64,000 nucleotides of DNA from Crystallibacter permensis (GCF_025960875.1 NZ_JAODLR010000011.1:62001-126000), one strand, 5' to 3'. Shown: positions 37,064 to 46,400, counted from the first letter of the stretch. Notes: generated by a model not told the origin, from the letters alone. Translations and numbers: made by a program.

Positions 37064-39140
37064 GCTCGGCTTCCTTCTGTTCCGTTGTTTCCGCCCCGCC
37101 GGCAGGATCTGCTGCGGCGACGACGGCGACAATCTGGCCGGCTTTGACCAGATCGCCGGGTTTGAGATGGATACTTACTTCTCCGGCCACGGCCGCGGTG
37201 AGCTGGTGCTCCATTTTCATGGCCTCCACGGTCAGCACGGTCTGCCCGGCCTTGATGTGCTCCCCGTTGCTCACGGCGACGGCGGTCACGGTGCCCGGCA
37301 TCGGCGAGCGCACCTCGGGTGACAACTCGCCCTCCTCGCGGTGGATCCGCTCCAGCGCCTCGGCCAGCCGGCGCTTCCGGTCCCGTACCGTCAACCCGGC
37401 ACTGAAGCCGGCGTCGGCGATCCAGATGGTCCCGGTGCTGGGATCGACGGCGTGGCGGAAGGGCTTGCGCACCCCATTGACGACGGCGGCGCCCGCGTCA
37501 TGCTCGAGGCTCACCGTGAAGCTGCTGCCGGCTACGTCCGCTCGGAAGTTTGCCAGGCTGCCCGTGCTCCCGGGACCTAGACGGGTCAGCGCGACCTCGC
37601 GAGGTTCCCCTTGGGGCATGGCGAAACTGACCATCGTGGGCACGGCGCTGCCCACCCGCCAGCCATCGCCGGCCGCCCACGGGGAGCGAGGCTGCGGAGA
37701 GTCCCGCCTACCTTCCAGCCAGGCCACCGCGGCCGCCGCGAGTTCGCCGTCGGTGACCCGGCGGAACGCCAGGTGCGGCAGTTTCCGTTCGATCAATGTG
37801 GTGTCCAGGCGCCCGGCGCGCACGTCGTCGTCGTTCAGGAGCAGCCGCAGGTACTCGACGTTGGTGGGCACGCCCAGCGCCACAGTCTCCCCCAGTGCCC
37901 GGTCCAGCCGGTCCAGGGCCTCCTCCCGGTCCTCGCCCCAGGCAATGACCTTGGCGAGCATCGGATCGTAGCTGCTGGAAATTTCCAGCCCGGGCAGCAG
38001 CGAACTGTCCACCCGGATGCCGTCGCCGGATGCTTCGTGCAGCCCCAGCACAGTACCGGCCGAGGGCAAAAAGTCCTGTTCCGGATTCTCCGCATAGACG
38101 CGCGCTTCCACCGCGTGGCCGATGAGAACGACGTCGGACTGGGCTATCGCAAGCTGCTCACCCGCTGCGACGCGCAGCTGCCATTCGACCAGATCCAGCC
38201 CGGTGACCAGTTCCGTGACCGGGTGCTCCACCTGCAGCCGGGTGTTCATCTCCATGAAGTAGAACTCGTCCGGAGCCTCGTCGGAAACCAGGAATTCAAC
38301 CGTGCCGGCCCCGCTGTAGTCCACGCTGCGGGCAGCGTTGCAGGCGGCCTCGCCGATTCTCGCGCGGGTGGCTTCGTCCAGCAGCGGCGAGGGTGCTTCC
38401 TCGATCACCTTCTGGTGCCGGCGCTGGAGGGAGCATTCGCGTTCGCCCAGGTGGATGACGTTGCCGTGGTTGTCCGCCAGTACCTGGACCTCGATGTGGC
38501 GCGGACTGCGGATCAGCTTCTCCAGGAACAACGTGTCATCCCCGAACGCGGATGCAGCCACGCGCCGGGCGGTGGCCAAGGTGGCCGGCAGCTGGTCCGG
38601 GCCGTCCACCACATGCATGCCCTTGCCGCCGCCTCCAGCCGAGGGTTTGATCAGCAGCGGGTAGCCCACGCCGTCGGCCGCATTGATCAGCTGGTCATCG
38701 CTCAGCCCGGGTTCGGCCAGGCCGGGCACCACTGGCACCTGGTAGCCGGCCACGTGGTTCTTGGACCGGATCTTGTCCCCCATGACGCCGATGGCCTTCA
38801 CATTCGGCCCGATGAAGGTGATGCCGGCGGCCTCCAGCGCCTCGGCAAAGGCGAGGCTTTCGCTCAGGAAGCCGTAGCCGGGGTGGACGGCCTCGGCACC
38901 GGTTTGGCGGCAGGCGGTGATGATGGCCTCGATGTTCAGGTAGCTGGCGGTAGGCGCCGCCGGGCCAATCCTGACCGAAAGGTCGGCTTCGCGCACGTGC
39001 CGGGCACCGGCGTCGGCGTCGGAATAGACCGCGACCGTGCGGATGCCGAGCCGGCGACAGGTGCGGATCACCCGGCAGGCTATTTCCCCGCGGTTGGCGA
39101 TCAGTACCGTAGTGAAGAGCTGTTCGGGCATGGCGCTCAC
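37056..39140 (-). CDS. accA: Acyl-CoA carboxylase alpha subunit (biotin carboxylase + BCCP), methylcrotonyl-CoA type
   Basis: Carboxylates its own biotin with bicarbonate and ATP and passes the carboxyl group to the beta subunit. The 694-residue protein has the biotin carboxylase domain (about 8-450: [48 protein letters not shown]), a middle BT-like region and a C-terminal biotinyl domain with EAMKMEH, the biotinyl Lys at about 642. The mycobacterial equivalent AccA1 forms methylcrotonyl-CoA carboxylase with AccD1 in leucine breakdown; substrate here is inferred from that and from gene context. The GTG start overlaps the accD stop (GTGA). Confidence 0.93.
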   Translation of the reverse strand: MSAMPEQLFTTVLIANRGEIACRVIRTCRRLGIRTVAVYSDADAGARHVREADLSVRIGPAAPTASYLNIEAIITACRQTGAEAVHPGYGFLSESLAFAEALEAAGITFIGPNVKAIGVMGDKIRSKNHVAGYQVPVVPGLAEPGLSDDQLINAADGVGYPLLIKPSAGGGGKGMHVVDGPDQLPATLATARRVAASAFGDDTLFLEKLIRSPRHIEVQVLADNHGNVIHLGERECSLQRRHQKVIEEAPSPLLDEATRARIGEAACNAARSVDYSGAGTVEFLVSDEAPDEFYFMEMNTRLQVEHPVTELVTGLDLVEWQLRVAAGEQLAIAQSDVVLIGHAVEARVYAENPEQDFLPSAGTVLGLHEASGDGIRVDSSLLPGLEISSSYDPMLAKVIAWGEDREEALDRLDRALGETVALGVPTNVEYLRLLLNDDDVRAGRLDTTLIERKLPHLAFRRVTDGELAAAAVAWLEGRRDSPQPRSPWAAGDGWRVGSAVPTMVSFAMPQGEPREVALTRLGPGSTGSLANFRADVAGSSFTVSLEHDAGAAVVNGVRKPFRHAVDPSTGTIWIADAGFSAGLTVRDRKRRLAEALERIHREEGELSPEVRSPMPGTVTAVAVSNGEHIKAGQTVLTVEAMKMEHQLTAAVAGEVSIHLKPGDLVKAGQIVAVVAAADPAGGAETTEQKEAEHA

Positions 39141-40741
39141 ATTCTGAACAGGCCGAAGGACGTCTCCGGCAGCGGCTGGCGGGCGCAGACATCGAGCGCG
39201 AGGCCAAGGACCCGGCGGGTGTCCGCCGGGTCGATGATCCCGTCATCCCAGAGCCTGGCGGTGGAGTAGTACGGGTTGCCCTGCGCCTCGTACTGCTCGC
39301 GGATGGGCGCCTTGAAGGCTTCCTCCTTTTCGGCCGGCCATTCGCCGCCCGCGGCTTCGATCTGGTCGCGCTTCACTGTGGACAGCACCGACGAGGCCTG
39401 GTTGCCGCCCATCACCGAGATCCGACTGGCCGGCCACATCCAGAGGAAGCGCGGCGAGTAGGCGCGCCCGCACATCGAATAGTTGCCCGCGCCGAACGAT
39501 CCGCCGATGATGACGGTCAGTTTGGGTACCCGGGCGGTGGCGACGGCGGTGACCATCTTGGCGCCGTGTTTGGCGATGCCGCCGGCTTCGTAGTCGCGGC
39601 CGACCATGAATCCGGAGAGGTTCTGCAGGAAAACCAGCGGGATGCCGCGCTGGTCGCAGAGCTCGATGAAGTGGGCACCCTTGAGCGCGGACTCGCTGAA
39701 GAGCACGCCGTTGTTGGCCACGATCCCGATCTGGTGCCCGTGGATCCGGGCGAAGCCGGTGACCAGCGTGGCGCCGTACTCCCGCTTGAACTCGTGGAAC
39801 AGGCTCCCGTCGACCACCCGGGCGATCACCTCCCGCACGTCGTAGGAAGCGTTCACATCCGTCGGCACCGTCCCATAGAGCTCCGTTGGATCTGCCGACG
39901 GCGGTTCCCCGGCCGCTATCTCCCAGGCCGGCTCGACCACGGGCAGCGTGGAGACGATGTCGCGGACGATCTCCAGGGCGTGCTGGTCCGTTTCGGCCAG
40001 GTGGTCGGTCACGCCGGAGATCTTGGCGTGGACGTCGCCGCCGCCGAGGTCCTCGGCGCTGACCACTTCGCCGATGGCAGCCTTCACCAGCGGCGGACCG
40101 CCCAGGAAAATGGTGCCCTGGTTGCGCACGATGACCGTTTCATCGCTCATCGCCGGGACGTAGGCGCCGCCGGCCGTGCACGAACCCAGGACGGCCGCGA
40201 TCTGCGGGATCTTGCGCGCCGAGAGGTTGGCCTGGTTGTAGAAGATCCGGCCGAAATGCTCGCGGTCCGGAAAGACCTCGTCCTGTTTGGGCAGGAAGGC
40301 GCCGCCGGAATCCACCAGGTAGATGCACGGCAAGTTGTTTTCCAGCGCCACTTCCTGCGCGCGCAGATGCTTCTTCACCGTCATCGGGTAATAGGTTCCA
40401 CCCTTGACCGTGGCGTCATTGGAGATCACCAGGACATGGCGCCCGTGCACCAGCCCGATCCCGGTGATGATCCCGGCGCCGGGCGAATCGCCGTCGTACA
40501 TTCCTTCCGCGGCCAGCGGCGAGAGTTCCAGGAAGGGGCTGCCCTCGTCCAGCAGCGCATCGACGCGATCGCGCGGCAGCAGTTTGCCGCGGCCCACATG
40601 GCGCCGGCGGGACTTTTCCGGTCCGCCAAGCGCCGCGGTCGCGAGCTTGCCGCGCAGATCCTCAACCAGTGCGCGTTGCGCCGCTTCGTTCTCCAAGTAG
40701 CCCGGGCTGGTAGTGTCCACCCGGGAAGGCAGTGTCTCCAT
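39137..40741 (-). CDS. accD: Acyl-CoA carboxylase beta subunit (carboxyltransferase), methylcrotonyl-CoA type
   Basis: Carboxyltransferase of about 534 residues that carries the carboxyl group from biotin to an acyl-CoA. It has the two crotonase-like halves: [20 protein letters not shown] and [20 protein letters not shown] in the N-half, and [20 protein letters not shown] with [19 protein letters not shown] in the C-half. These stretches match methylcrotonyl-CoA carboxylase beta subunits more than propionyl-CoA ones. The start is not certain: METLPSRV at 40741, six bases after AAGAAAG, is preferred; ATGs at 40747 and 40771 or a farther 40813 are possible. It is the first gene of the cluster, divergent from the TetR gene. 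Confidence 0.92.
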   Translation of the reverse strand: METLPSRVDTTSPGYLENEAAQRALVEDLRGKLATAALGGPEKSRRRHVGRGKLLPRDRVDALLDEGSPFLELSPLAAEGMYDGDSPGAGIITGIGLVHGRHVLVISNDATVKGGTYYPMTVKKHLRAQEVALENNLPCIYLVDSGGAFLPKQDEVFPDREHFGRIFYNQANLSARKIPQIAAVLGSCTAGGAYVPAMSDETVIVRNQGTIFLGGPPLVKAAIGEVVSAEDLGGGDVHAKISGVTDHLAETDQHALEIVRDIVSTLPVVEPAWEIAAGEPPSADPTELYGTVPTDVNASYDVREVIARVVDGSLFHEFKREYGATLVTGFARIHGHQIGIVANNGVLFSESALKGAHFIELCDQRGIPLVFLQNLSGFMVGRDYEAGGIAKHGAKMVTAVATARVPKLTVIIGGSFGAGNYSMCGRAYSPRFLWMWPASRISVMGGNQASSVLSTVKRDQIEAAGGEWPAEKEEAFKAPIREQYEAQGNPYYSTARLWDDGIIDPADTRRVLGLALDVCARQPLPETSFGLFRM

Positions 40742-40820
40742 CGACATCTTTCTTCGCGCGGTAGGTGCCATTTTCCAGTCCCGCTGCCGTTCAGCAGGCT
40801 GGTCAACGAACACGCTTTTG

Positions 40821-40863
40821 GTTAGTCTGTACTAACTGAAATTCAGGTTAGTGCTCGTTAACC
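40821..40863. promoter_or_regulatory. Candidate TetR operators between accD and the TetR gene
   Basis: Two inverted repeats: GTTAGT-ctgt-ACTAAC (40821-40836) and GGTTA-gtgctcg with TTAACC (40846-40863). Both carry GTTA/TAAC arms, and the first is a perfect palindrome. They lie between divergent genes, where a local TetR-type repressor usually binds. Confidence 0.6.
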
Positions 40864-40900
40864 GAATTGTCCAGCATTCATCCGAACAGGAGGGACGCAC

Positions 40901-41563
40901 GTGTCCCCTAGCTCAGCCACCGGAGCCGGCTCACCAGCGGGTCCAGGGCCTGCGGCCAGTGCCGATACGGGCAGGGTCACCGGCCGGAGCCTGGCGAAGG
41001 CCTCGCGCCGGGCCGCGTTGCTGTCCGCCGCCGCGAAGCTGTTCGCGGAGCGCGGGTTCAACGGCGTCTCGATCGAGGACCTCGGCTCCGCCGCGGGCGT
41101 CAGCGGACCCGCTGTCTACCGGCACTTCAGCAGCAAGCATGCGGTGCTGTCCGCACTGCTGACCGGAGTGAGCCAGGACCTGCTCGACGGCGGACAAGCC
41201 GTAGTCGAAAATTCCCCGGGTCCTGAAGAAGCCCTGCGCGGGTTGATCGAATTCCAGGTGGACTTTGCGCTGCGCAATCCGGACGTCATCCGTGTCCACG
41301 ACCGCGACCTGGACAGCCTGCCCCCGGAAGACTCACAGGCCGTGCGGGCCCTGCAGCGGGCGTACGTCGAAGTCTGGGTGGCGGTTCTTTCCCGCGTGCT
41401 CCCCGGGCAGGAGCCGGCGCGGTTGCGGGTGCGTGCCCATGCTGCCTTCGGCCTGATCAACTCCACGCCGCACATCACCCACCGGGGCAAGCCGGTGCGG
41501 GACAAGATATGGCGGCGCAATCTGCTGGAACAAATGGCATGGGCAGCGCTGAAAGCCGAGTAG
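40901..41563 (+). CDS. TetR family transcriptional regulator
   Basis: DNA-binding regulator of 220 residues. After a Ser/Pro/Gly-rich tail of about 25 residues, the HTH domain occupies about 30-80: RRAALLSAAAKLFAERGFNG, SIEDLGSAAGVSGPAVYRHF and SSKHAVLSALL, the last parts being the recognition helix and its follow-on. The C-terminal ligand/dimer domain is the TetR_C type common near acyl-CoA genes. The GTG follows GGAGGG at six bases. It is divergent from the accDA-led operon, as in mycobacteria (Rv2506), so it likely represses this cluster and senses an acyl-CoA; this is inferred. Confidence 0.93.
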   Translation: MSPSSATGAGSPAGPGPAASADTGRVTGRSLAKASRRAALLSAAAKLFAERGFNGVSIEDLGSAAGVSGPAVYRHFSSKHAVLSALLTGVSQDLLDGGQAVVENSPGPEEALRGLIEFQVDFALRNPDVIRVHDRDLDSLPPEDSQAVRALQRAYVEVWVAVLSRVLPGQEPARLRVRAHAAFGLINSTPHITHRGKPVRDKIWRRNLLEQMAWAALKAE

Positions 41564-41597
41564 GCTTCACTAAAGACCCCTAGCCGAAAGGTTTGCC

Positions 41598-42065
41598 ATG
41601 ATTGAGCTACGCCCGGTGGAACCTGCCGACCTCGACAAGTTCTTCGAGTACCAGCAGGATCCCGACTCCAACCGTATGGCTGCTTTTACTGCCAAAAATC
41701 CCTCCGACCGTGGAGTGTTCAACCACCACTGGCAGAATATCCTCAACGACGAGGCCATCACTGTCCGCACCGTCACCGCCGACGGCGAAGTGGTAGGCAG
41801 CATCATGGCCTACCCCTCGGATGGCTACCCGGAGCTAACCTACTGGACGGCGAAATCGCACTGGGGCCGCGGCATCACCACCACCGCCGTGGAGAAGTTC
41901 CTCGCTGAATTCACCGCCCGCCCCATCCGCGCCCGGGCCGTCAAGGACAACCTCGGTTCGATCAAGGTGCTGGAGAAGGCCGGCTTCAAGGCCATCGGCG
42001 AGGCCCAGGGCTTTGCCAATGCCCGGGCCGCCGTGGTCACCGAAGAAATCCTGGAACTTCTCTAA
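41598..42065 (+). CDS. GNAT family N-acetyltransferase
   Basis: Single-domain acetyltransferase of 155 residues of the RimJ/RimL-like type. It opens IELRPVEPADLDKFFEYQQDP, has the acetyl-CoA loop region YWTAKSHWGRGITTTAVEKFL and the RARAVKDNLGSIKVLEKAGF strand-helix. The substrate is unknown. It begins 34 bases after the TetR gene and ends only three bases from the convergent bkdC stop, so the two transcripts probably overlap at their ends. Confidence 0.9.
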   Translation: MIELRPVEPADLDKFFEYQQDPDSNRMAAFTAKNPSDRGVFNHHWQNILNDEAITVRTVTADGEVVGSIMAYPSDGYPELTYWTAKSHWGRGITTTAVEKFLAEFTARPIRARAVKDNLGSIKVLEKAGFKAIGEAQGFANARAAVVTEEILELL

Positions 42066-42068
42066 CCC

Positions 42069-43481
42069 TCACACCATCGTCAGGACCATCCCCGGCTCGG
42101 CCAGGATGGTCCCGACGTCGGCCAGGAACGTCGCCCCCTGCTGTCCGTCCACAAGGCGGTGGTCGAACGACAGGCTGAGGGTGACGACCTGGCGCAGGGC
42201 GATGCCGCCCTGGTATTCCCAAGGCTGCCTACGGACCGCGCCCATGGCCAGGATCGCCGCCTCCCCCGGGTTGATGATGGGGGTACCGGCGTCGATGCCG
42301 AAGACGCCGATATTCGTGATCGAAATGGTTCCTCCGGTCAGGTCTGCCGGGGCTGTCTTGCCCGATCTTGCCGCGCCGGTCAGCTCGCCCAGTGCCAGGG
42401 CGAGCTGGCGCAGGTCCAGTGCGTGGGCGTCCTTGATGTTGGGCACGATCAGCCCCCGCTCCGTGGCGGCCGCGATGCCCAGATTCACATAGTTCTGCCG
42501 GACGATCTCCTGGTTGGCCTCGTCCCAGCGCCAGTTCAGCGAGGGATTGCGCTCCAGTGCGATGCACAGCGCCTTGGCCAGTACGGTCAGCGGCGTGACC
42601 TTGATGCCGCTGAAGGCACGGCTGTCCCGCAGTTTGGCCAGCAGCTCCATGGTCGGCGTGACGTCCACGGTCAGGAACGACGTGGCATGCGGAGCGGTAA
42701 AGGCGCTGGCCACCATCGCGGCCGCCGTGTGCTTGCGCATGCCCTTGATCGGAATGCGGCTTTCGCGTTCCGCCGCACCCGCCAGCCATCCGCCAGCACG
42801 CGCAGTGGTGGCAGCCGGCTGCTCCTTACCCCGTTCGCCAGCCCCGGCAGTAGCGCCGGTATGGAAACGTTCGACGTCGGCCCGCGTGATCAACCCCTGC
42901 TCGCCCGTTCCGGTTACCTCAGCGAGATCAATGCCCAGATCCCGGGCCAGCTTGCGGACCGGAGGCGTGGACCGCGGCCGTTCCTTCCCGGATTCCGCTA
43001 GCTCCCCGGCAGGCTGGGCGGGGGCTGCAGCAACCGGTTCGGGTGCCGGAGCCGTGCTGGCCACCGGAACCCCTGCGCCTGGCTCAGCGGCACCGGCCCG
43101 ACGGCGGCGCCTGGGTGCGCCTGCTGCTTCGGCCTGTGCGCCGTACCCCACCAGGTTCGCCTCACGGCCACCCTCCGTGGCGGTTGCCGCACCGTTTGAG
43201 GACCGGCCGCCCGTACCGTTCCCGGACGGGTCGCCGGAGCCGGCCACTTCGAAGGAAACAATCGGTTCGCCCACATTGACCGTGCTGCCCGGGGCTTCGT
43301 GCAGGACGGTGACGACGCCGGCAAACGGTGACGGCAGCTCCACCACGGCCTTTGCGGTTTCCACTTCGCCGAGGATCTGGTTCAGTTCCACCCTGTCGCC
43401 TTCGGCAACGTGCCAGCTGACGATTTCCGACTCTGTGAGACCTTCGCCCAGGTCCGGCAGCTTAAAGACCTTGATTCCCAT
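42069..43481 (-). CDS. bkdC: Branched-chain alpha-keto acid dehydrogenase E2 (dihydrolipoyl acyltransferase)
   Basis: Acyltransferase core of a 2-oxo acid dehydrogenase complex. The 470-residue protein has one lipoyl domain (GEVETAKAVVELPS, lipoyl Lys about 44), an Ala/Pro-rich linker, a peripheral subunit-binding domain (TPPVRKLARDLGIDLAEVTG), and the catalytic domain with SFDHRLVDGQQG near the end (His and Asp of the active site). The 1-lipoyl layout with bkdA/bkdB neighbours and a divergent Lrp gene suggests branched-chain substrates; pyruvate cannot be ruled out. The ATG overlaps the bkdB stop by one base. E3 (lipoamide dehydrogenase) is not in the window. Confidence 0.92.
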   Translation of the reverse strand: MGIKVFKLPDLGEGLTESEIVSWHVAEGDRVELNQILGEVETAKAVVELPSPFAGVVTVLHEAPGSTVNVGEPIVSFEVAGSGDPSGNGTGGRSSNGAATATEGGREANLVGYGAQAEAAGAPRRRRRAGAAEPGAGVPVASTAPAPEPVAAAPAQPAGELAESGKERPRSTPPVRKLARDLGIDLAEVTGTGEQGLITRADVERFHTGATAGAGERGKEQPAATTARAGGWLAGAAERESRIPIKGMRKHTAAAMVASAFTAPHATSFLTVDVTPTMELLAKLRDSRAFSGIKVTPLTVLAKALCIALERNPSLNWRWDEANQEIVRQNYVNLGIAAATERGLIVPNIKDAHALDLRQLALALGELTGAARSGKTAPADLTGGTISITNIGVFGIDAGTPIINPGEAAILAMGAVRRQPWEYQGGIALRQVVTLSLSFDHRLVDGQQGATFLADVGTILAEPGMVLTMV

Positions 43482-44491
43482 CAATTCCCCTCCAGACCGC
43501 TGAGCGAATTCGTCCGGCCCAGGACGCGGTCCACGCCGTCCAGCATTCTGTCCAGATCGGGAAGATGGTGGTGTTCCATCTTTGCCGGCGGGTAGGGAAT
43601 ATCGAATCCGGTGACACGGACGGGTGCGTGTTCCAGATGGTAGAAGCACCGTTCGGTGATGCTCGCTGCCACCTCCGCACCGAGTCCTCCCGTCATGGCC
43701 GCTTCATGGGTGATGACCAGGCGGCCGGTCTTGCGGACCGAGGCCTCCAGCGTGGCGAAGTCCAGCGGAGACAGCGAGCGCAGGTCGATGACTTCCACCG
43801 AGATACCTTCCTCCCGCGCCGCCAGGGCGGCGTCCTTGGCGACCTGCACCAGGGCACCGTACGCCACCAACGTCACGTCTTCGCCGGGGATCTCCACCCG
43901 AGCCTGCTCGAGGGAGAAGGATCCCAGGTCAACCTCTTCGTCCACCTCCCCCTTGACGTGATACCGCCGCTTGGGTTCGAAGAAGAGCACCGGGTCATCG
44001 CAGGCTATGGCCTGCTGGATCATCGTGAATGCATCCTGCGGGTTGGATACCGAGATCACCCGCAGGCCGGAGGTATGTGTGAAATAAGCCTCCGGCGATT
44101 CCGAATGATGCTCCGCTGCTCCGATTCCGCCGCCGAACGGAACCCGGATAGTCAGCGGCATCTTGACCCTCCCCTGGGTGCGGTAGTGCAGTTTGGCTAC
44201 CTGGCTCACTATCTGGTTGAACGCCGGATAGATGAACCCGTCAAACTGTATTTCGCACACCGGCCGGTATCCGCGGTACGCCATTCCCACGGCTGTACCC
44301 AGAATGGCGGATTCCGCCAGCGGGGCGTCGATGACCCGGTGGGCACCGAAGTCTTTCTGAAGTTCGTCAGTGATGCGGAAGACACCGCCCAGCTTGCCGA
44401 TGTCTTCGCCGATCAGGACGACCTTGGAATCGTGTTCCATTGCCTTGCGCAGGCCGGTGTTAATCGCCCGGCCAAAAGTTATGGTGCTCAT
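43481..44491 (-). CDS. bkdB: Branched-chain alpha-keto acid dehydrogenase E1 beta subunit
   Basis: Beta subunit of the thiamine diphosphate-dependent E1, 336 residues. It has the ThDP-site ending of the N-domain (VVLIGEDIGKLGGVFRIT), RVIDAPLAESAILGTAVGMA, and PFGGGIGAAEHHSESPEAYF, and the C-terminal transketolase domain (GEDVTLVAYGALVQVAKDAA). It works with bkdA to decarboxylate branched 2-oxo acids from valine, leucine and isoleucine. It overlaps both neighbours by a few bases, forming a tight bkdABC operon. Confidence 0.92.
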   Translation of the reverse strand: MSTITFGRAINTGLRKAMEHDSKVVLIGEDIGKLGGVFRITDELQKDFGAHRVIDAPLAESAILGTAVGMAYRGYRPVCEIQFDGFIYPAFNQIVSQVAKLHYRTQGRVKMPLTIRVPFGGGIGAAEHHSESPEAYFTHTSGLRVISVSNPQDAFTMIQQAIACDDPVLFFEPKRRYHVKGEVDEEVDLGSFSLEQARVEIPGEDVTLVAYGALVQVAKDAALAAREEGISVEVIDLRSLSPLDFATLEASVRKTGRLVITHEAAMTGGLGAEVAASITERCFYHLEHAPVRVTGFDIPYPPAKMEHHHLPDLDRMLDGVDRVLGRTNSLSGLEGN

Positions 44492-45609
44492 CGCGCGCCT
44501 CCCCCTGCAGCCTCGAACGAGGCAAGATAACGGGTGTAGTGGTCCCGTTGGCGCTCCAGCACCGAGTGCGGTGTGGTGTAGACGTTGTTGAACACGTCCA
44601 GCTCCCCGGGCTCGGGCAGTGTCACACAGCCGTGCCGCAACTGCGCGGCAACCTCGTCCGCCTTGGCGTTCACCCTGTCCGTGAAGTCAGCGGTCAGCAG
44701 CCCTTCGGCCTCCAGCAGGTTGGCCAGCCGGTCGATGGGATCGCGGCCCTTCCAGTCTTCGAGTTCGTTCGGGTCCCGGTATCTGGTGGGATCATCCGCC
44801 GTCGTATGCGGACCCATGCGGTAGGTGACCGCTTCAATGAAGCTTGGCCCGCCGCCGCTGCGCGCCCGCTCCAGGGCCTCACGCGTCACGGCCATGCAGG
44901 CGAGTACGTCGTTGCCGTCCACGCGCACGCTCGGAATGCCGAAACCGGGGGCGCGGTCCGCGATGTCCCGCTGCGCCTGGAGGGTGACCGGTTCGGAAAT
45001 CGCCCACTGGTTGTTCTGGCAGAAGAAGACCACCGGCGCCTGGAAGCTGGCCGCAAAGACCATGGCCTCGTTGACGTCGCCCTGGCTGGTGGCGCCATCG
45101 CCGAAGTACGCTACAGCCACGGAGTCTGCGCCGTCGAGCTTGGTTGCCATGGCGTAGCCGGTAGCGTGCAGGGTTTGTGCCCCGATAATCACCTGCGGCG
45201 TGGCCATGTTGATCTCATACGGGTCCCAGCCGGAGGGCGCGTTCCCACGCCAGACCCTGATCATGTCCGTGTAGTCGACGCCGCGGCAGTAGGCCACGCC
45301 GTTCTCGCGGTAGCTGGAGAAAACGAAATCGTCCTTGCGAAGCGCCCGGCCCGATCCGATCTGCGCCGCCTCCTGTCCCAGCAACGGGGGCCAGAGCGCC
45401 AGTTCACCCTGGCGCTGCAGGGCGGTCGCCTCCTGGTCTACCCGGCGCACCACCACCATGTCTTCGTACAGCCCCTGGAGGCGGGCCCCGTCGATATCCG
45501 CCACCCATTCACCGTAGGGACCGGCAACCCGGGTTCCCTCCGGTGTCAGCAGCTGGACGAGATTTTCCCCGGATACTGACCTCATGCCATGTAAGGACAC
45601 TTGATGCAC
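44488..45609 (-). CDS. bkdA: Branched-chain alpha-keto acid dehydrogenase E1 alpha subunit
   Basis: Alpha subunit of E1, 373 residues, binding thiamine diphosphate through the motif beginning GDGATSQGDVNEAM and ending FFCQNNQW. Other features are VVRRVDQEATALQRQGELAL, WPPLLGQEAAQIGSG and RMGPHTTADDPTRYR, seen in BCKDH and pyruvate E1 alpha proteins of actinobacteria. The GTG at 45609 follows AAAGG; an ATG at 45585 is an alternative. In mycobacteria the matching trio (Rv2495c-Rv2497c) lies beside the citE-acc cluster and has been shown to be branched-chain type. The upstream region carries a CRP/GlxR-type site and Lrp-type palindromes. Confidence 0.91.
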   Translation of the reverse strand: MHQVSLHGMRSVSGENLVQLLTPEGTRVAGPYGEWVADIDGARLQGLYEDMVVVRRVDQEATALQRQGELALWPPLLGQEAAQIGSGRALRKDDFVFSSYRENGVAYCRGVDYTDMIRVWRGNAPSGWDPYEINMATPQVIIGAQTLHATGYAMATKLDGADSVAVAYFGDGATSQGDVNEAMVFAASFQAPVVFFCQNNQWAISEPVTLQAQRDIADRAPGFGIPSVRVDGNDVLACMAVTREALERARSGGGPSFIEAVTYRMGPHTTADDPTRYRDPNELEDWKGRDPIDRLANLLEAEGLLTADFTDRVNAKADEVAAQLRHGCVTLPEPGELDVFNNVYTTPHSVLERQRDHYTRYLASFEAAGGGAR

Positions 45610-45697
45610 GCAACCTTTTCTCGTTGTGTCGGTCCCGCGGATCTTGTGGATCCCACGGCACCTTTGCAGACCCCCGACGCCATTGCCGGCAGGTAGT

Positions 45698-45713
45698 TGT
45701 GACGATACTCACA
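45698..45713. promoter_or_regulatory. CRP/GlxR-type binding site between bkdA and the Lrp gene
   Basis: TGTGACGATACTCACA has both full half-sites TGTGA and TCACA with six bases between, matching the CRP/GlxR consensus. It is about 89 bases upstream of bkdA and 85 upstream of the Lrp gene, a position that could serve either promoter. Confidence 0.65.
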
Positions 45714-45749
45714 GAAGGCAGCAAGCGCAATATCCGGTTCCAAAACTGA

Positions 45750-45802
45750 GCATAATGCACTGCCCACAGGAAATTTATCGTGCTAACGTTGCGCATTATG
45801 CA
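45750..45802. promoter_or_regulatory. Two GCATWATGCA palindromes at the Lrp gene start
   Basis: GCATAATGCA (45750-45759) and GCATTATGCA (45793-45802) differ only in the central base and are 43 bases apart, about four helical turns. The second contains the ATG of the Lrp gene, so binding there would block its own expression. Spaced palindromes are typical of Lrp/AsnC octamer binding. Confidence 0.6.
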
Positions 45803-46277
45803 GCCTCTGGATGGCACCGACACGCGTTTGCTGATGGCCCTGGCACAGGACCCTCGGCGTACGGTTGTGGCCTTGGCGCAAGAGCTGGGGCTTTCCCGGA
45901 ATACGGTCCAGGCGCGCATGAGCCAGTTGGAGAAGAAATCCGTTTTCCTCTCCTTCGACCGCCGCATCAGTCCGGCCGCCCTGGGCTATCCGCTTGCGGC
46001 CTTCATCCACATCCATGTCCAGCAGCCCAAGCTGGAGCAGATCACCAACGAACTGGCCCTGATTCCCGAAGTGCTGGAAGCTTTCGGTATCACCGGACAG
46101 GCCGACATCCTGGCCCGGGTGGTCTCCACCGGCGCCGAAAACCTTTTCCGGATCAACGGAAAGGTCCTCGCCATCGACGGCGTGGAGCGCACGGACACTT
46201 CGCTGGCCATGCACGAACTGGTGCCGTTCCGCATCGGACCGCTGCTGCAGCGCCCCCGCGGACCGGACCCGGACTGA
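45798..46277 (+). CDS. Lrp/AsnC family transcriptional regulator (BkdR-like)
   Basis: Regulator of 159 residues with an N-terminal HTH (about 5-50: LLMALAQDPRRTVVALAQEL, LSRNTVQARMSQLEKK) and a C-terminal RAM domain (about 65-150: AAFIHIHVQQPKLEQITNEL) that usually binds amino acids. It is divergent from bkdABC, the usual place for BkdR, an activator or repressor that responds to branched-chain amino acids. The ATG at 45798 fits the family N-terminus MQPLDGTDTRLL. No ribosome binding site precedes it, and TAACGT (45784-45789) lies eight bases upstream, so the mRNA may be leaderless. A GTG at 45780 in frame is the alternative. Confidence 0.91.
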   Translation: MQPLDGTDTRLLMALAQDPRRTVVALAQELGLSRNTVQARMSQLEKKSVFLSFDRRISPAALGYPLAAFIHIHVQQPKLEQITNELALIPEVLEAFGITGQADILARVVSTGAENLFRINGKVLAIDGVERTDTSLAMHELVPFRIGPLLQRPRGPDPD

Positions 46278-46292
46278 CGTAGAGGGGAAGGC

Positions 46293-46400
46293 GTGGATGC
46301 TGCTGTCCGGCCGCTGCCGGAGCTGTTATCCGGCATCAAGACGAGGGACGGCAGGATTGTCTCCGAGCCGGTCAGGCTGGCCCACCCGCAGCTGGCCTGA
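46293..46400 (+). other. Possible 35-codon small ORF or gene remnant
   Basis: A GTG after AGGGGAAG starts a short frame whose product contains LSGIKTRDGRIVSEPVRL and ends AHPQLA. The composition is protein-like, but the frame overlaps the tail of the convergent SDR gene, and I recognise no family. It could be a real small protein, the end of a decayed gene, or chance. Confidence 0.2.

Noticed and set aside
37611-40825. Long plus-strand frames opposite the acyl-CoA carboxylase genes
   Set aside because: Antisense shadows of the biotin carboxylase and carboxyltransferase genes, whose motifs are clear.
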